64,000 nt of DNA, taken from positions 1 through 64,000 of the forward strand of contig JAKQPY010000062.1 of assembly GCA_029564465.1 (NCBI GenBank), given 5' to 3'. The notes beneath the pieces were generated by a model, which was not told the DNA's origin, made no database searches, and worked only from the letters and a program-made list of their open reading frames with translations. Made by a program: the position numbers and the translations under genes. The DNA is from JAGOEF01 sp029564465 (GTDB lineage Bacteria > Bacteroidota > Bacteroidia > Bacteroidales > ML635J-15). Below, one piece after another: positions 8,800 through 17,718 of the stretch (its first letter is position 1; the number at the start of each line of letters is the position of its first letter).

Positions 8800-11700
8800 T
8801 TATTCGAGTTCGACGTTGAGCCCGAGACCCCTCATTTCGTGAAGCAGTACATTGAGTGATTCAGGAACACCGGGTTCCGGCATGGGATCACCTTTAACTA
8901 CGGCTTCGTAGGTCTTAGCACGTCCAATAACGTCGTCCGACTTAATGGTTAAAATTTCGCGGAGGATGTGAGATGCACCAAATGCTTCGAGTGCCCAAAC
9001 CTCCATTTCGCCGAATCGCTGACCACCAAACTGAGCTTTACCACCCAAGGGTTGCTGTGTAATCAGTGAATATGGCCCAATCGAACGGGCATGCATTTTA
9101 TCTTCGACCATGTGACCCAGTTTAAGCATGTAAATAACGCCGACTGTGGCTGGTTGGTCGAATTTCATTCCGGTGCCTCCATCATAAAGGTGGCATTTAC
9201 CATAACGGGGCACACCTGCTTTATCAGTATATTCATTAATCTGATCGATGGTAGCTCCGTCGAAAATAGGAGTGGCAAATTTCAACCCAAGTTTTTCGCC
9301 GGCCCATCCCAACACGGTTTCATAAATCTGTCCGAGGTTCATACGCGAAGGCACACCCAACGGGTTCAATACGATGTCGACAGGTGTTCCGTCTTCGAGG
9401 AAAGGCATATCTTCCTGACGAACAATCTTGGCAACAATACCCTTATTTCCGTGACGTCCTGCAAGTTTATCACCAACTGTAATTTTACGTTTGCTGGCAA
9501 GATATACTTTCGCAAGCTGAACAATACCGGCTGGGAGTTCGTCACCAATCGAAATATTTAAACGCTTTCTGCGGGCTTCACCTTCATACTTCTTGTACTC
9601 AATCATATAGTTGAAGAGAAGCTTTTCGATAAGGTCGTTCTTCTTTTTATCAGTTGTCCACTTGGTGGGGTTCACGTTAATATAGTCAACCTCATACAAG
9701 GATTTCTGAGTGAATTTATTTCCCTTGGTTATTACATCATTACCCAGGTTATCTTTTACACCCTGTGATGTTTTACCATTCACAATAAAGAACAGTTTTT
9801 CAACCAGAATTTCTTTGAGGGCATCTGTTTTCTTTTGCAGCTCACTTTCGATAGCATCAAGCAGTGCCTTATCCTGATTCTTGGTCTTACGGTCTTTAAT
9901 GGTTTTTGAGAAAAGTTTTTTATCGATAACCACACCATTGGTCGAAGGCGATGCCTTAAGAGAAGCGTCCTTCACATCACCGGCTTTTTCACCGAAAATA
10001 GCCCTGAGGAGCTTTTCTTCGGGTGATGGGTCTGATTCACCTTTGGGGGTAATTTTACCAATGAGAATGTCACCAGGTTTCACATAGGCTCCGATACGGA
10101 TAATACCGTTTTCGTCGAGGTCCTTGGTAGCGGTTTCGCTTACATTGGGAATATCGGAAGTAAGTTCTTCGAGACCACGTTTTGTGTCGCGAACTTCGAG
10201 TTGGTGCTCTTCGATGTGTATCGAAGTGAAGAAATCTTCGCGTACTACTTTTTCGTTGATAACAATAGCATCTTCGAAGTTGTATCCTTTCCAGGGCATG
10301 AAAGCCACTTTAAGGTTACGTCCAATGGCCAGTTCACCGTCGCGGGTTGCGTAACCTTCGGTCAGAATCTGACCTTTGGTAACCCGTTCGCCTTTGCGGA
10401 CAATGGGTTTCTGGTTAACGCAGGTGCTTTGGTTGGTTTTCATGAACTTCTGCAGATCATATACTTTCACATCATCGGTGAACGACACAAAACGGTCTTC
10501 TTCGGTGAGGTCGTAACGAACAATTATCTGACGTGCATCAACATATTCCACTATGCCATTACCATCGGCAACAATAAGAATTCTGGAGTCACGAGCCACT
10601 TCATGCTCAATACCGGTACCTACGATGGGCGCTTCGGGTTTAAGCAGTGGAACAGCCTGACGCATCATGTTCGATCCCATCAAAGCACGGTTGGCATCGT
10701 CGTGTTCCAGGAATGGAATCAACGAAGCTGCGATAGAGGCAATCTGGTTTGGAGCAACGTCCATCAGATGTACCGACTCGCGTTCAGCAAGTGGGTAATC
10801 GGCTTCGAGACGTGCTTTTACCCGTTTGTTGGCAAAAAGACCAGTTTCTTCCAACTGGGCATTTGCCTGGGCAATTATTTTATTTTCTTCTTCCTCGGCG
10901 GTCATAAATACCACTTCGCCCGAAAGATCAACTTTTCCTTCTTCAACAAGTCGGTAAGGTGTTTCGATGAAACCCAGCTTATTGATTTTGGCAAATACGC
11001 ACAACGATGAAATCAGACCGATGTTCGGACCTTCGGGTGTTTCAATCGGACAAAGGCGTCCATAGTGGGTGTAGTGCACGTCGCGCACTTCGAAACCGGC
11101 ACGCTCACGCGACAAACCACCGGGTCCCAAGGCTGACATACGGCGTTTATGTGTCATTTCAGCCAGTGGGTTGGTCTGGTCCATAAACTGCGAAAGCTGA
11201 TTGGTTCCAAAGAATGAATTAATCACCGAAGACAAGGTCTTGGAATTAATCAGATCGATGGGATGGAAAACTTCGTTATCGCGTACGTTCATACGTTCGC
11301 GGATGGTGCGTGCCATACGGGCCAGTCCAACGCCAAATTGACCGGCCAGCTGCTCTCCTACCGTTCTTACACGGCGATTACTCAAGTGGTCGATGTCATC
11401 GATATCAGCTTTTGAATTTATCAGTTCGATGAGATATTTGATGATGGCAATAATATCGTCTTTAGTAAGAACCTTAATATTCTCGGGAATTTCAAGGTTC
11501 AGTTTTTTATTTAAACGGTAACGGCCTACTTCGCCTAAATCATAACGTTTATCAGAAAAGAAAAGTTTATCGATCACGTCGCGTGCTGTTGCATCATCGG
11601 GGGGTTCACTATTACGCAACTGCCTGTAGATGTGAACAACGGCTTCTTTTTCGGAGTTACACGGGTCTTTCTGCAGGGTATTATAAATAATCGCGAAGTC

Positions 11701-12606
11701 AGAAGTTTTCTGGTTTTCTTTATGCAACAAAACCGTTTTTGCACCCGAATCAACAATCATATCGATATGTTCGTTGGCCAGGGCAATCTCGCGGTCTACC
11801 ACCACTTCGTTACGCTCAATTGATACAACTTCGCCCGTATCCTCATCAACAAAATCTTCGGTCCATGTTCTCAGCACACGTGCTGCCAAACGACGTCCCA
11901 ATACTTTTTTGAGGGCAGTTTTACTTACTTTTATTTCTTCGGCGAGGTTAAAGATTTCGAGGATTTCTTTATCACTTTCGAAACCGATAGCACGCAACAA
12001 TGTGGTTACGGGCAATTTCTTTTTACGGTCGATGTACGCATACATCACCGAGTTGATATCGGTTGCAAATTCAATCCACGAACCTTTGAACGGGATAATT
12101 CTGGCGGAGTAGAGTTTTGTTCCGTTGGTGTGAACACTTTGTCCGAAGAAAACGCCGGGAGATCTGTGTAGTTGCGACACCACCACCCTTTCGGCACCAT
12201 TAATAACGAAGGTACCTCCGGGTGTCATATAAGGAACCGTACCCAACCACACATCCTGAATGGTAGTTTCAAAATCTTCGTGATCGGGATCGGTGCAATA
12301 AAGTTTCAACTTTGCTTTGAGGGGAACGCTATAGGTTAAACCGCGTTCAACACACTCCTGAATTGAATAACGTGGCAGATCGACCGAGTAATCCAAAAAC
12401 TCGAGAACAAAGTTATTTCGCGTATCGGTAATCGGAAAGTTTTCCTGAAATACCTGATACAATAACTCGTTCTTACGCTGTTCTGCTGTTGATTCGATTT
12501 GGAAAAATTCACGGAAGGATTTCAATTGAACTTCCAGAAAATCAGGATATTCGAGCTGATTTTTATTGGATGCAAAATTGATTCGTTCGTTTGTTTTTAT
12601 GGCCAT
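8800..12606 (-). CDS. rpoB: DNA-directed RNA polymerase subunit beta
   Basis: 1268 residues, a normal length for the phylum. Recognisable blocks include the region around LSQFMDQTNPLAEMTHKRR, which is the rifampicin-binding cluster, and RRMSALGPGGLSRERAGFEV just after it. Near the C terminus are the GRHGNKG motif and the end segment VLLHEMRGLGLNVEL. Within the rifampicin region the D-Q and H-K-R-R positions look wild type. It is separated from rplL by 97 bases carrying a strong hairpin that may set the ratio of L7/L12 to polymerase. Confidence 0.98.
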   Translation of the reverse strand: MAIKTNERINFASNKNQLEYPDFLEVQLKSFREFFQIESTAEQRKNELLYQVFQENFPITDTRNNFVLEFLDYSVDLPRYSIQECVERGLTYSVPLKAKLKLYCTDPDHEDFETTIQDVWLGTVPYMTPGGTFVINGAERVVVSQLHRSPGVFFGQSVHTNGTKLYSARIIPFKGSWIEFATDINSVMYAYIDRKKKLPVTTLLRAIGFESDKEILEIFNLAEEIKVSKTALKKVLGRRLAARVLRTWTEDFVDEDTGEVVSIERNEVVVDREIALANEHIDMIVDSGAKTVLLHKENQKTSDFAIIYNTLQKDPCNSEKEAVVHIYRQLRNSEPPDDATARDVIDKLFFSDKRYDLGEVGRYRLNKKLNLEIPENIKVLTKDDIIAIIKYLIELINSKADIDDIDHLSNRRVRTVGEQLAGQFGVGLARMARTIRERMNVRDNEVFHPIDLINSKTLSSVINSFFGTNQLSQFMDQTNPLAEMTHKRRMSALGPGGLSRERAGFEVRDVHYTHYGRLCPIETPEGPNIGLISSLCVFAKINKLGFIETPYRLVEEGKVDLSGEVVFMTAEEEENKIIAQANAQLEETGLFANKRVKARLEADYPLAERESVHLMDVAPNQIASIAASLIPFLEHDDANRALMGSNMMRQAVPLLKPEAPIVGTGIEHEVARDSRILIVADGNGIVEYVDARQIIVRYDLTEEDRFVSFTDDVKVYDLQKFMKTNQSTCVNQKPIVRKGERVTKGQILTEGYATRDGELAIGRNLKVAFMPWKGYNFEDAIVINEKVVREDFFTSIHIEEHQLEVRDTKRGLEELTSDIPNVSETATKDLDENGIIRIGAYVKPGDILIGKITPKGESDPSPEEKLLRAIFGEKAGDVKDASLKASPSTNGVVIDKKLFSKTIKDRKTKNQDKALLDAIESELQKKTDALKEILVEKLFFIVNGKTSQGVKDNLGNDVITKGNKFTQKSLYEVDYINVNPTKWTTDKKKNDLIEKLLFNYMIEYKKYEGEARRKRLNISIGDELPAGIVQLAKVYLASKRKITVGDKLAGRHGNKGIVAKIVRQEDMPFLEDGTPVDIVLNPLGVPSRMNLGQIYETVLGWAGEKLGLKFATPIFDGATIDQINEYTDKAGVPRYGKCHLYDGGTGMKFDQPATVGVIYMLKLGHMVEDKMHARSIGPYSLITQQPLGGKAQFGGQRFGEMEVWALEAFGASHILREILTIKSDDVIGRAKTYEAVVKGDPMPEPGVPESLNVLLHEMRGLGLNVELE

Positions 12607-12647
12607 TGATACTATTTTAAAAAAAGAACTAAATCAATAACAACGAA

Positions 12648-12679
12648 AGGTTTAAAACCCGTTACCGGGTTTTAAACCT
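12648..12679 (-). promoter_or_regulatory. Strong hairpin between rplL and rpoB (attenuator or RNA processing site)
   Basis: A perfect 14-bp stem (AGGTTTAAAACCCG and its complement) closed by a four-base loop that reads GTAA in the minus-strand RNA, a GNRA tetraloop. It is followed by TTTCGTTG rather than an immediate long T-run, with a T7 run about 25 bases further on. This suits partial termination or endonucleolytic processing, like the rplL-rpoB attenuator and RNase III region known in Escherichia coli. Which mechanism applies here is inference. Confidence 0.6.
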
Positions 12680-12703
12680 AAAAATTACATTCAGCGGGCG
12701 AAG

Positions 12704-13081
12704 TTATTTAACTTCAACTTCGGCTCCTGCTTCTTCGAGTTTAGCTTTTAATGAGTCGGCTTCGTCTTTCGATACTTTTTCTTTTACCGGTTTTGGAGCA
12801 GCGTCAACCAAATCTTTGGCTTCTTTGAGACCCAAACCAGTGAGTTCTTTAACGAGTTTTACAACCTGAAGTTTTGCGAGTCCGGCGCCTTTAAGAATCA
12901 CGTCGAATTCTGTTTGTTCTTCAACTACGGCAGCAGCGGCAACGGCTGCGGGAGCGGCAACAACGGCTGCAGCAGCAGCGGGTTCAATTCCGTATTCGTT
13001 TTTGAGGATGTCTGCCAATTCATTTACTTCTTTTACTGTAAGATTAACTAACTCTTCAGCTAATTTTTTTAAGTCTGCCAT
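12704..13081 (-). CDS. rplL: 50S ribosomal protein L7/L12 (bL12)
   Basis: 125 residues with the expected two-domain layout. A helical N-terminal dimerisation domain (residues 1 to about 36) is followed by an Ala-rich hinge (about 37-55, mostly A, V and P). The C-terminal factor-binding domain carries GAGLAKLQVVKLVKELTGLG and ends in EEAGAEVEVK. It forms the ribosomal stalk that recruits translational GTPases. It is 35 bases downstream of rplJ, whose product anchors it. Confidence 0.97.
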   Translation of the reverse strand: MADLKKLAEELVNLTVKEVNELADILKNEYGIEPAAAAAVVAAPAAVAAAAVVEEQTEFDVILKGAGLAKLQVVKLVKELTGLGLKEAKDLVDAAPKPVKEKVSKDEADSLKAKLEEAGAEVEVK

Positions 13082-13116
13082 TTTACTTTGAATTTAATAT
13101 TGTTTTACCAATTGTT

Positions 13117-13635
13117 TTATTCTCTCTCTGACAGTGTTTTTACAACACCACCAATAATGTTTTTGCCTGAATTTAACTGGCCAAGAACGGTTTTCATCGG
13201 CGATTGCAGCAACATAATCACATCACCAATCAATTCGTACTTCGACTTGATGGTAATGAGAGCATCGAGCTGGTCGGCGCCAACATATATCGATTCTTCG
13301 GCATAAGCTGCTTTCAGAACGGGCTTAGCATGGTTTTTCGTAAAATCCCTGATAAGTTTTCCCGGAGCGGAGGCTGTATTTGAAAACAATACTGCGGTAT
13401 TGTTTTTCATAGCAGGGTATAATTCCTGCAAATCCATACCCGCACGTTCGAGTGCCAACTTAAAGAGGGTGTTTTTCACAACTACCATCTTAATATCCTG
13501 TTCAAAGCATTTGCGCCGGAGATCAGATACATCCTGAGCATTCAGATCGGCTGCGTCAGTCAGATAAAAGTGACTGTACGACTGGATCTGAGTTTTCAAT
13601 TGTTCTATCAGGGCATCTTTTTCTTCACGTTTCAT
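13117..13635 (-). CDS. rplJ: 50S ribosomal protein L10 (uL10)
   Basis: 172 residues, the normal size. It binds 23S rRNA at the stalk base and carries the L7/L12 dimers on its C-terminal helix. The N-terminal half holds the family pattern LRRKCFEQDIKMVVVKNTLF and PAMKNNTAVLFS. Only 22 bases separate it from rplA upstream, so there is no room for the long leader on which L10 acts in E. coli, and I see no such structure. Confidence 0.96.
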   Translation of the reverse strand: MKREEKDALIEQLKTQIQSYSHFYLTDAADLNAQDVSDLRRKCFEQDIKMVVVKNTLFKLALERAGMDLQELYPAMKNNTAVLFSNTASAPGKLIRDFTKNHAKPVLKAAYAEESIYVGADQLDALITIKSKYELIGDVIMLLQSPMKTVLGQLNSGKNIIGGVVKTLSERE

Positions 13636-13657
13636 AACATGCTGATTCTTAAAATTA

Positions 13658-14350
13658 CTAAACGATTGATTTTGGTTCGATTTCGATACCCGGGCTCATA
13701 GTGCTCGACAGGAAAATACTTTGAATGTACGTTCCCTTTGCTGCAGTTGGTTTCAGTTTCACAATGGTCTGAACCAGTTCGCGGGCATTTTCGGCAATTT
13801 TATCGGGTTCGAACGAAACCTTTCCGATTCCGGCATGGATGATTCCATACTTATCGACCTTAAAATCAATTTTACCTTTTTTCACATCAAGAACAGCCTT
13901 ACCGACTTCCTGAGTAACGGTACCCGATTTGGGATTTGGCATGAGGCCTCGGGGACCCAATACCCTACCCAGTTTACCGATTTTGGCCATTACCTGAGGC
14001 TGAGTGATAATAATATCAATGTCAGTCCATCCGGCAGTTATTTTTTCGATGTAATCATCGAGGCCCACGTAATCGGCACCTGCTTCGGTAGCTTCTTGCT
14101 CTTTATCGGGCGTACAAAGCACGAGTACACGGATTTGCTTTCCGGTACCATGGGGCAGGGTAGTGACACCGCGAACCATTTGATTGGCTTTGCGGGGGTC
14201 AACACCCAACTTCACGTCAATATCAACCGAAGCGTCGAATTTTGTAAAAGTTATTTCTTTCACAAGGCTTGCGGCATCATTGATGTCGTACTTTTTCCCT
14301 TTTTCAAGTTTCGATATAGCCTGTTTCTTATTTTTACTTATCCTTGCCAT
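13658..14350 (-). CDS. rplA: 50S ribosomal protein L1 (uL1)
   Basis: 230 residues, full length. The family signature region GRVLGPRGLMPNPKSGTV is intact. It forms the L1 stalk at the E site and in many bacteria also represses its own operon by binding the leader of the rplK-rplA mRNA. It starts 17 bases after rplK, consistent with co-transcription. Confidence 0.97.
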   Translation of the reverse strand: MARISKNKKQAISKLEKGKKYDINDAASLVKEITFTKFDASVDIDVKLGVDPRKANQMVRGVTTLPHGTGKQIRVLVLCTPDKEQEATEAGADYVGLDDYIEKITAGWTDIDIIITQPQVMAKIGKLGRVLGPRGLMPNPKSGTVTQEVGKAVLDVKKGKIDFKVDKYGIIHAGIGKVSFEPDKIAENARELVQTIVKLKPTAAKGTYIQSIFLSSTMSPGIEIEPKSIV

Positions 14351-14367
14351 CTTAAAAAAGTGCTTAA

Positions 14368-14811
14368 TTAGTTTTTAAAAGGGTCGTCGCCAGTGACGGT
14401 GATACCCATACTTCTTGCAGTTCCGGCGACCATTTTCATTGCAGCTTCAATCGTAAAGGCATTCAGGTCGGGCATCTTATCCTGAGCGATAGTTTTCACT
14501 TCGTCCCAGCTTACCGATCCCACTTTATTACGGTTGGGTTCGGGAGAGCCTTTTTTAACCTTCGCCACTTCGATCAGCTGAACAGCAACGGGAGGAGTTT
14601 TTACAATAAATTCAAACGACTTGTCGGAATACACAGTAATAATTACCGGGAGAACTTTCCCAGCTTTATCCTGTGTTCTGGCGTTGAATTGCTTGCAGAA
14701 CTCCATGATGTTGACACCTTTCGAACCGAGGGCAGGACCCACGGGAGGAGAAGGATTGGCAGCACCACCTTTAATCTGCAGTTTGATGAAATTCTCAATT
14801 TGTTTTGCCAT
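14368..14811 (-). CDS. rplK: 50S ribosomal protein L11 (uL11)
   Basis: 147 residues. The N-terminal proline-containing stretch GAANPSPPVGPALGSKGVN and the C-terminal rRNA-binding domain ending in ARSMGITVTGDDPF are both present. It sits in the GTPase-associated centre and is needed for RelA-type stringent signalling where that occurs. It is 21 bases downstream of nusG. Confidence 0.97.
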   Translation of the reverse strand: MAKQIENFIKLQIKGGAANPSPPVGPALGSKGVNIMEFCKQFNARTQDKAGKVLPVIITVYSDKSFEFIVKTPPVAVQLIEVAKVKKGSPEPNRNKVGSVSWDEVKTIAQDKMPDLNAFTIEAAMKMVAGTARSMGITVTGDDPFKN

Positions 14812-14832
14812 AACGCTTTTTCAAATAAGTGA

Positions 14833-15378
14833 TTACTCTTTTTCTACCTGCATGAAGCTCAATTCGAGCGGAGTTTTACGGCCAAAAATTTTAACCATAA
14901 CCTTCAGCTTTTTCTTTTCCTCATGCACTTCTTCGATGACACCGTTAAAACCATTGAACGGCCCATCAATCACTTTCACCGCTTCGCCAGCAAAGAAGGG
15001 TATGTTGATTTCTTCGGAGCTTTCGGTAAGCTCGTCAACTTTACCTAAAATGCGGGCAACTTCGGCTGGTCGTAAAGGAATAGGTTTACCATCGTTAGAG
15101 CCAAGAAAGCCCAGTACACCGGGAACGGCTTTGATAACATGCTCTACCTCTCCATCAAGTATTGCTTCTATCAAAATGTAACCCGGAAAGAAACTTCTTT
15201 CCTTACTGATTTTCTTGCCTTTCCTCACCTGATAAACTTTCTCGGTTGGGATAAGCACCTGAGATATCTGGTTGCCGAGACCCATTTTAGCGACTTCGTT
15301 TTCAAGGTATTCTTTTACCTTTTTTTCCTTACCGCTAAGGGCTTTAACAACATACCATTTTTTATCAAGTTCACTCAT
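14833..15378 (-). CDS. nusG: Transcription termination/antitermination protein NusG
   Basis: About 181 residues from the ATG at 15378. The longer frame opens with TTG at 15390 and is less likely; a GGAGGG lies four bases before the ATG. The N-terminal NGN domain begins KKWYVVKALSGKEKKVKEYL and contains FFPGYILIEA. The C-terminal KOW domain contains AVKVIDGPFNGFNGVIEEV. NusG links RNA polymerase to Rho and to the ribosome. It lies between secE and rplK as in most bacteria. Confidence 0.96.
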   Translation of the reverse strand: MSELDKKWYVVKALSGKEKKVKEYLENEVAKMGLGNQISQVLIPTEKVYQVRKGKKISKERSFFPGYILIEAILDGEVEHVIKAVPGVLGFLGSNDGKPIPLRPAEVARILGKVDELTESSEEINIPFFAGEAVKVIDGPFNGFNGVIEEVHEEKKKLKVMVKIFGRKTPLELSFMQVEKE

Positions 15379-15398
15379 ACGACCCTCCAACCTTTGGT

Positions 15399-15593
15399 TT
15401 AATAAAACAACCCATATAATAACTCAAGAATATTCCGGAACGAAACATCCAAGGCGAGTACCATAAGGGCTATGATTAAGGAAGCAACCATTACAACTAT
15501 TGCGCTTGTCTGCAACTCACTCCATGTTGGCCACGTAACCTTGTGGGCCAGCTCTTCGTAAGTCTCTTTAAAGTATGTTTTAATTTTAGCCAT
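15399..15593 (-). CDS. secE: Preprotein translocase subunit SecE
   Basis: 64 residues, the short single-span bacterial form. An amphipathic stretch with the conserved TYEELAHKVTWPTW motif (residues about 9-22) precedes one membrane helix (about 29-50). SecE clamps SecY in the inner-membrane translocon. It is located between tRNA-Trp and nusG, its usual place. Confidence 0.93.
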   Translation of the reverse strand: MAKIKTYFKETYEELAHKVTWPTWSELQTSAIVVMVASLIIALMVLALDVSFRNILELLYGLFY

Positions 15594-15609
15594 ACATTAC
15601 AAGTTTTTG

Positions 15610-15682
15610 CACGGGTGGCAGGCTTCGAACCCACAGCCTATGGTTTTGGAGACCATCGCTCTACCAATTGAGCTACACCCGT
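15610..15682 (-). tRNA. tRNA-Trp (anticodon CCA)
   Basis: 73 bases including discriminator G. Acceptor arms ACGGGTG / CACCCGT, a D arm with GCTC AATTGGTA GAGC, anticodon loop CTCCAAA and a T arm with GGTTCGAAG. The CCA tail is not encoded. It lies between tuf and secE, the classic position of this gene in Bacteroidota. Confidence 0.95.
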
Positions 15683-15683
15683 A

Positions 15684-15719
15684 AATTAAATGCCGGTACC
15701 GGAATACCGGCATTTAATT
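15684..15719 (-). terminator. Hairpin between tuf and tRNA-Trp, probable terminator or processing site
   Basis: A long imperfection-free stem of at least 13 bp centred on TGCCGGTA / TACCGGCA, extended by A/T pairs, with a six-base loop. It begins 10 bases after the tuf stop. Its A/T flanks supply a short T-rich tail on the minus strand. It may end tuf transcripts or separate the tuf mRNA from tRNA-Trp. Confidence 0.6.
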
Positions 15720-15728
15720 ATTTGGTAA

Positions 15729-16916
15729 TTATTCAATAATATCAATAATCTGACCTGCGCCAACGGTGCGACCACCTTCGCGGATTGCAAAACGAAGACC
15801 AACATTGCAAGCTACTTCATAAATCAGCTCGATAGTGATGGTTACGTTATCGCCTGGCATTACCATTTCAACGCCTTCGGGAAGGGTAATTTCACCGGTA
15901 ATATCGAGAGTTCTGATATAGAACTGCGGACGATACTTATTGTGGAACGGAGTGTGACGACCACCTTCTTCTTTCTTCAATACGTAAACTTCGGCTTTTA
16001 CCTTAGTGTGAGGTTTAATGGAACCGGGTTTTGCGATTACCATACCCCTCTTGATTTCGTCTTTATCAACACCACGGAGAAGGAGACCTACGTTGTCACC
16101 TGCTTCGCCTCTGTCGAGAATTTTACGGAACATTTCAACACCGGTAACAACGGTTTTGCGATTTTCGGCACCGAGACCAATGATATTTACTTCTTCACCC
16201 GTATTAACAACGCCGGTTTCGATACGACCGGTAGCTACAGTACCGCGGCCGGTAATCGAGAACACGTCTTCAACAGGCATAAGGAAAGGTTTTTCGTTGT
16301 CACGCGGAGGAATGGGAATCCATTCGTCAACAGCGGTCATCAATTCCTGAACTTTTTCAACCCATTTGGGTTCAGAGTTCAAAGCACCAAGGGCGGATCC
16401 ACGAATAACGGGGCCATTGTCGCCATCGAATTCGTAGAAACTCAGAAGTTCGCGAACTTCCATTTCAACCAATTCAATAAGTTCTTCATCGTCAACCATG
16501 TCAACCTTATTCAGGAAAACAACGATTTTTGGTACGTTCACCTGACGTGCGAGCAGGATGTGTTCGCGGGTTTGGGGCATCGGACCATCGGTAGCAGCAA
16601 CCACCAAAATTGCACCGTCCATCTGGGCAGCACCGGTAACCATGTTCTTCACATAGTCGGCGTGACCCGGACAGTCAACGTGTGCATAGTGACGATTTTT
16701 TGTTTCATACTCTACGTGAGCGGTATTAATAGTAATACCTCTTTCTTTTTCTTCAGGAGCATTGTCAATCGAATCGAAATCTCTGTACTGAGCCAGACCT
16801 TCTGATGCAAGAGATTTTGTAATCGCAGCAGTCAGGGTGGTTTTACCGTGGTCAACATGGCCGATTGTACCGATGTTAACGTGAGGTTTCGTTCTTGAGA
16901 ATTTTTCTTTAGCCAT
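15729..16916 (-). CDS. tuf: Elongation factor Tu
   Basis: 395 residues, full length. The GTPase motifs are complete: GHVDHGKT at residues 19-26, DCPGHADY and NKVD. Domains 2 and 3 follow, ending in GGRTVGAGQIIDIIE. It carries aminoacyl-tRNA to the ribosomal A site. It lies directly downstream of four tRNA genes with a 49-base gap, the thr-tyr-gly-thr-tuf order also known from proteobacteria. The gene probably shares their promoter, since no clear promoter is seen in the gap. No second tuf is present in this window. Confidence 0.98.
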   Translation of the reverse strand: MAKEKFSRTKPHVNIGTIGHVDHGKTTLTAAITKSLASEGLAQYRDFDSIDNAPEEKERGITINTAHVEYETKNRHYAHVDCPGHADYVKNMVTGAAQMDGAILVVAATDGPMPQTREHILLARQVNVPKIVVFLNKVDMVDDEELIELVEMEVRELLSFYEFDGDNGPVIRGSALGALNSEPKWVEKVQELMTAVDEWIPIPPRDNEKPFLMPVEDVFSITGRGTVATGRIETGVVNTGEEVNIIGLGAENRKTVVTGVEMFRKILDRGEAGDNVGLLLRGVDKDEIKRGMVIAKPGSIKPHTKVKAEVYVLKKEEGGRHTPFHNKYRPQFYIRTLDITGEITLPEGVEMVMPGDNVTITIELIYEVACNVGLRFAIREGGRTVGAGQIIDIIE

Positions 16917-16965
16917 GGGTTTAAAATTTACAATTTAAGTTGTTAAACAATAAAAAAAATATTTG

Positions 16966-17037
<72 letters not shown>

Positions 17038-17045
17038 AATAAATG

Positions 17046-17118
17046 AGCGGGAAACGAGACTCGGACTCGCGACCCCAACCTTGGAAGGGTTGTGCTCTAC
17101 CAACTGAGCTATTCCCGC
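17046..17118 (-). tRNA. tRNA-Gly (anticodon TCC)
   Basis: 73 bases with acceptor arms GCGGGAA / TTCCCGC, anticodon stem CAACC/GGTTG with loop CTTCCAA, and T arm with GAGTCCGAGTCTC. Only 8 bases separate it from tRNA-Thr(GGT), so they form one transcript. Confidence 0.94.
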
Positions 17119-17130
17119 TTCTTTATCGTG

Positions 17131-17213
17131 TGGGGAGAGCAGGATTCGAACCTACGAAGGCGTACGCCAGCAGATTTACAGTCTGCCCCAGTTGGCCACT
17201 TTGGTATCTCCCC
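17131..17213 (-). tRNA. tRNA-Tyr (anticodon GTA)
   Basis: 83 bases, a class II tRNA with a long variable arm (CTGGCGTACGCC region). Acceptor arms GGGGAGA / TCTCCCC and anticodon loop CTGTAAA. It is the third of the four clustered tRNAs counted from tuf. Confidence 0.95.
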
Positions 17214-17227
17214 ATATTCTGCTAAGG

Positions 17228-17300
17228 AGCCAATGGACGGACTCGAACCGCCGACCGGCTGATTACAAATCAGCTGCTCTACCAACTGAGCTACATTGGC
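17228..17300 (-). tRNA. tRNA-Thr (anticodon TGT)
   Basis: 73 bases with acceptor arms GCCAATG / CATTGGC, anticodon stem GCTGA/TCAGC with loop TTTGTAA, and T arm GGCGG TTCGAGT CCGTC. It is first in the tRNA-tuf transcript, about 60 bases below a well-matched promoter. Confidence 0.95.
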
Positions 17301-17360
17301 CTTTTCAGAACAAATATCATACATTTAAAGAACATTTATGGCAGTCGCCAAAAAGGTCTG

Positions 17361-17391
17361 CAAATGTAGTTATTATTTGTTTATATGCAAA
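17361..17391 (-). promoter_or_regulatory. Promoter of the tRNA-tuf (and probably secE-rpoBC) transcription unit
   Basis: On the minus strand TTTG (17391-17388), exactly 19 bases, then TACATTTG (17368-17361), a full match to the Bacteroidota promoter consensus. The first tRNA begins about 60 bases further on. An inverted repeat TTATTTG / CAAATAA (17373-17394) covers the spacer and the -33 element. Confidence 0.65.
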
Positions 17392-17409
17392 TAAATGAAA
17401 ATATTTTTT

Positions 17410-17718
17410 TTAACTTTTCGAATTTCTCTGCTTTTCCTTGTATTTACGCAGCTGCCGACGCAATGCCTGGGTGGCACTATCAACAGATTCTTCGAAAGTT
17501 TTGCTTTGTTTACGTACAAATATTTCGCTTACGCCGGGAATTTTTACACGGATTTCGGCGACTTTATTCTCGTTTGTTTCGGAATTTTCGATTCGCAATG
17601 TAACATCGGAGTTTAATATTTCTTCGGAAACCTGACTGAGTTTTCCAACCTTATTTTCAATAAAATCAAGCAGTTTCTTGTCAGCATCAAAATGCAATGA
17701 TTGAACATTTACTTTCAT
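17410..17718 (-). CDS. hpf: Ribosome hibernation promoting factor (short HPF/RaiA family)
   Basis: 102 residues. It shows the HPF/RaiA fold pattern of MKVNVQSLHFDADKKLLDFI, alternating strands (VTLRIEN, VAEIRVKIPG, IFVRKQSKTFEESVDSATQAL) and a basic tail RRQLRKYKEKQR. It lacks the long C-terminal dimerisation domain, so it is the short form that packs ribosomes with a partner or alone. It sits 24 bases after the recombinase gene. Its start is preceded at nine bases by AAAGGAG, an unusually good Shine-Dalgarno sequence for this phylum. Confidence 0.9.
   Translation of the reverse strand: MKVNVQSLHFDADKKLLDFIENKVGKLSQVSEEILNSDVTLRIENSETNENKVAEIRVKIPGVSEIFVRKQSKTFEESVDSATQALRRQLRKYKEKQRNSKS

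Noticed and set aside
15379..15390. Extended NusG start (TTG at 15390)
   Set aside because: ATG at 15378 begins with the conserved NGN sequence and has a GGAGGG before it; the extension is four residues with no support.
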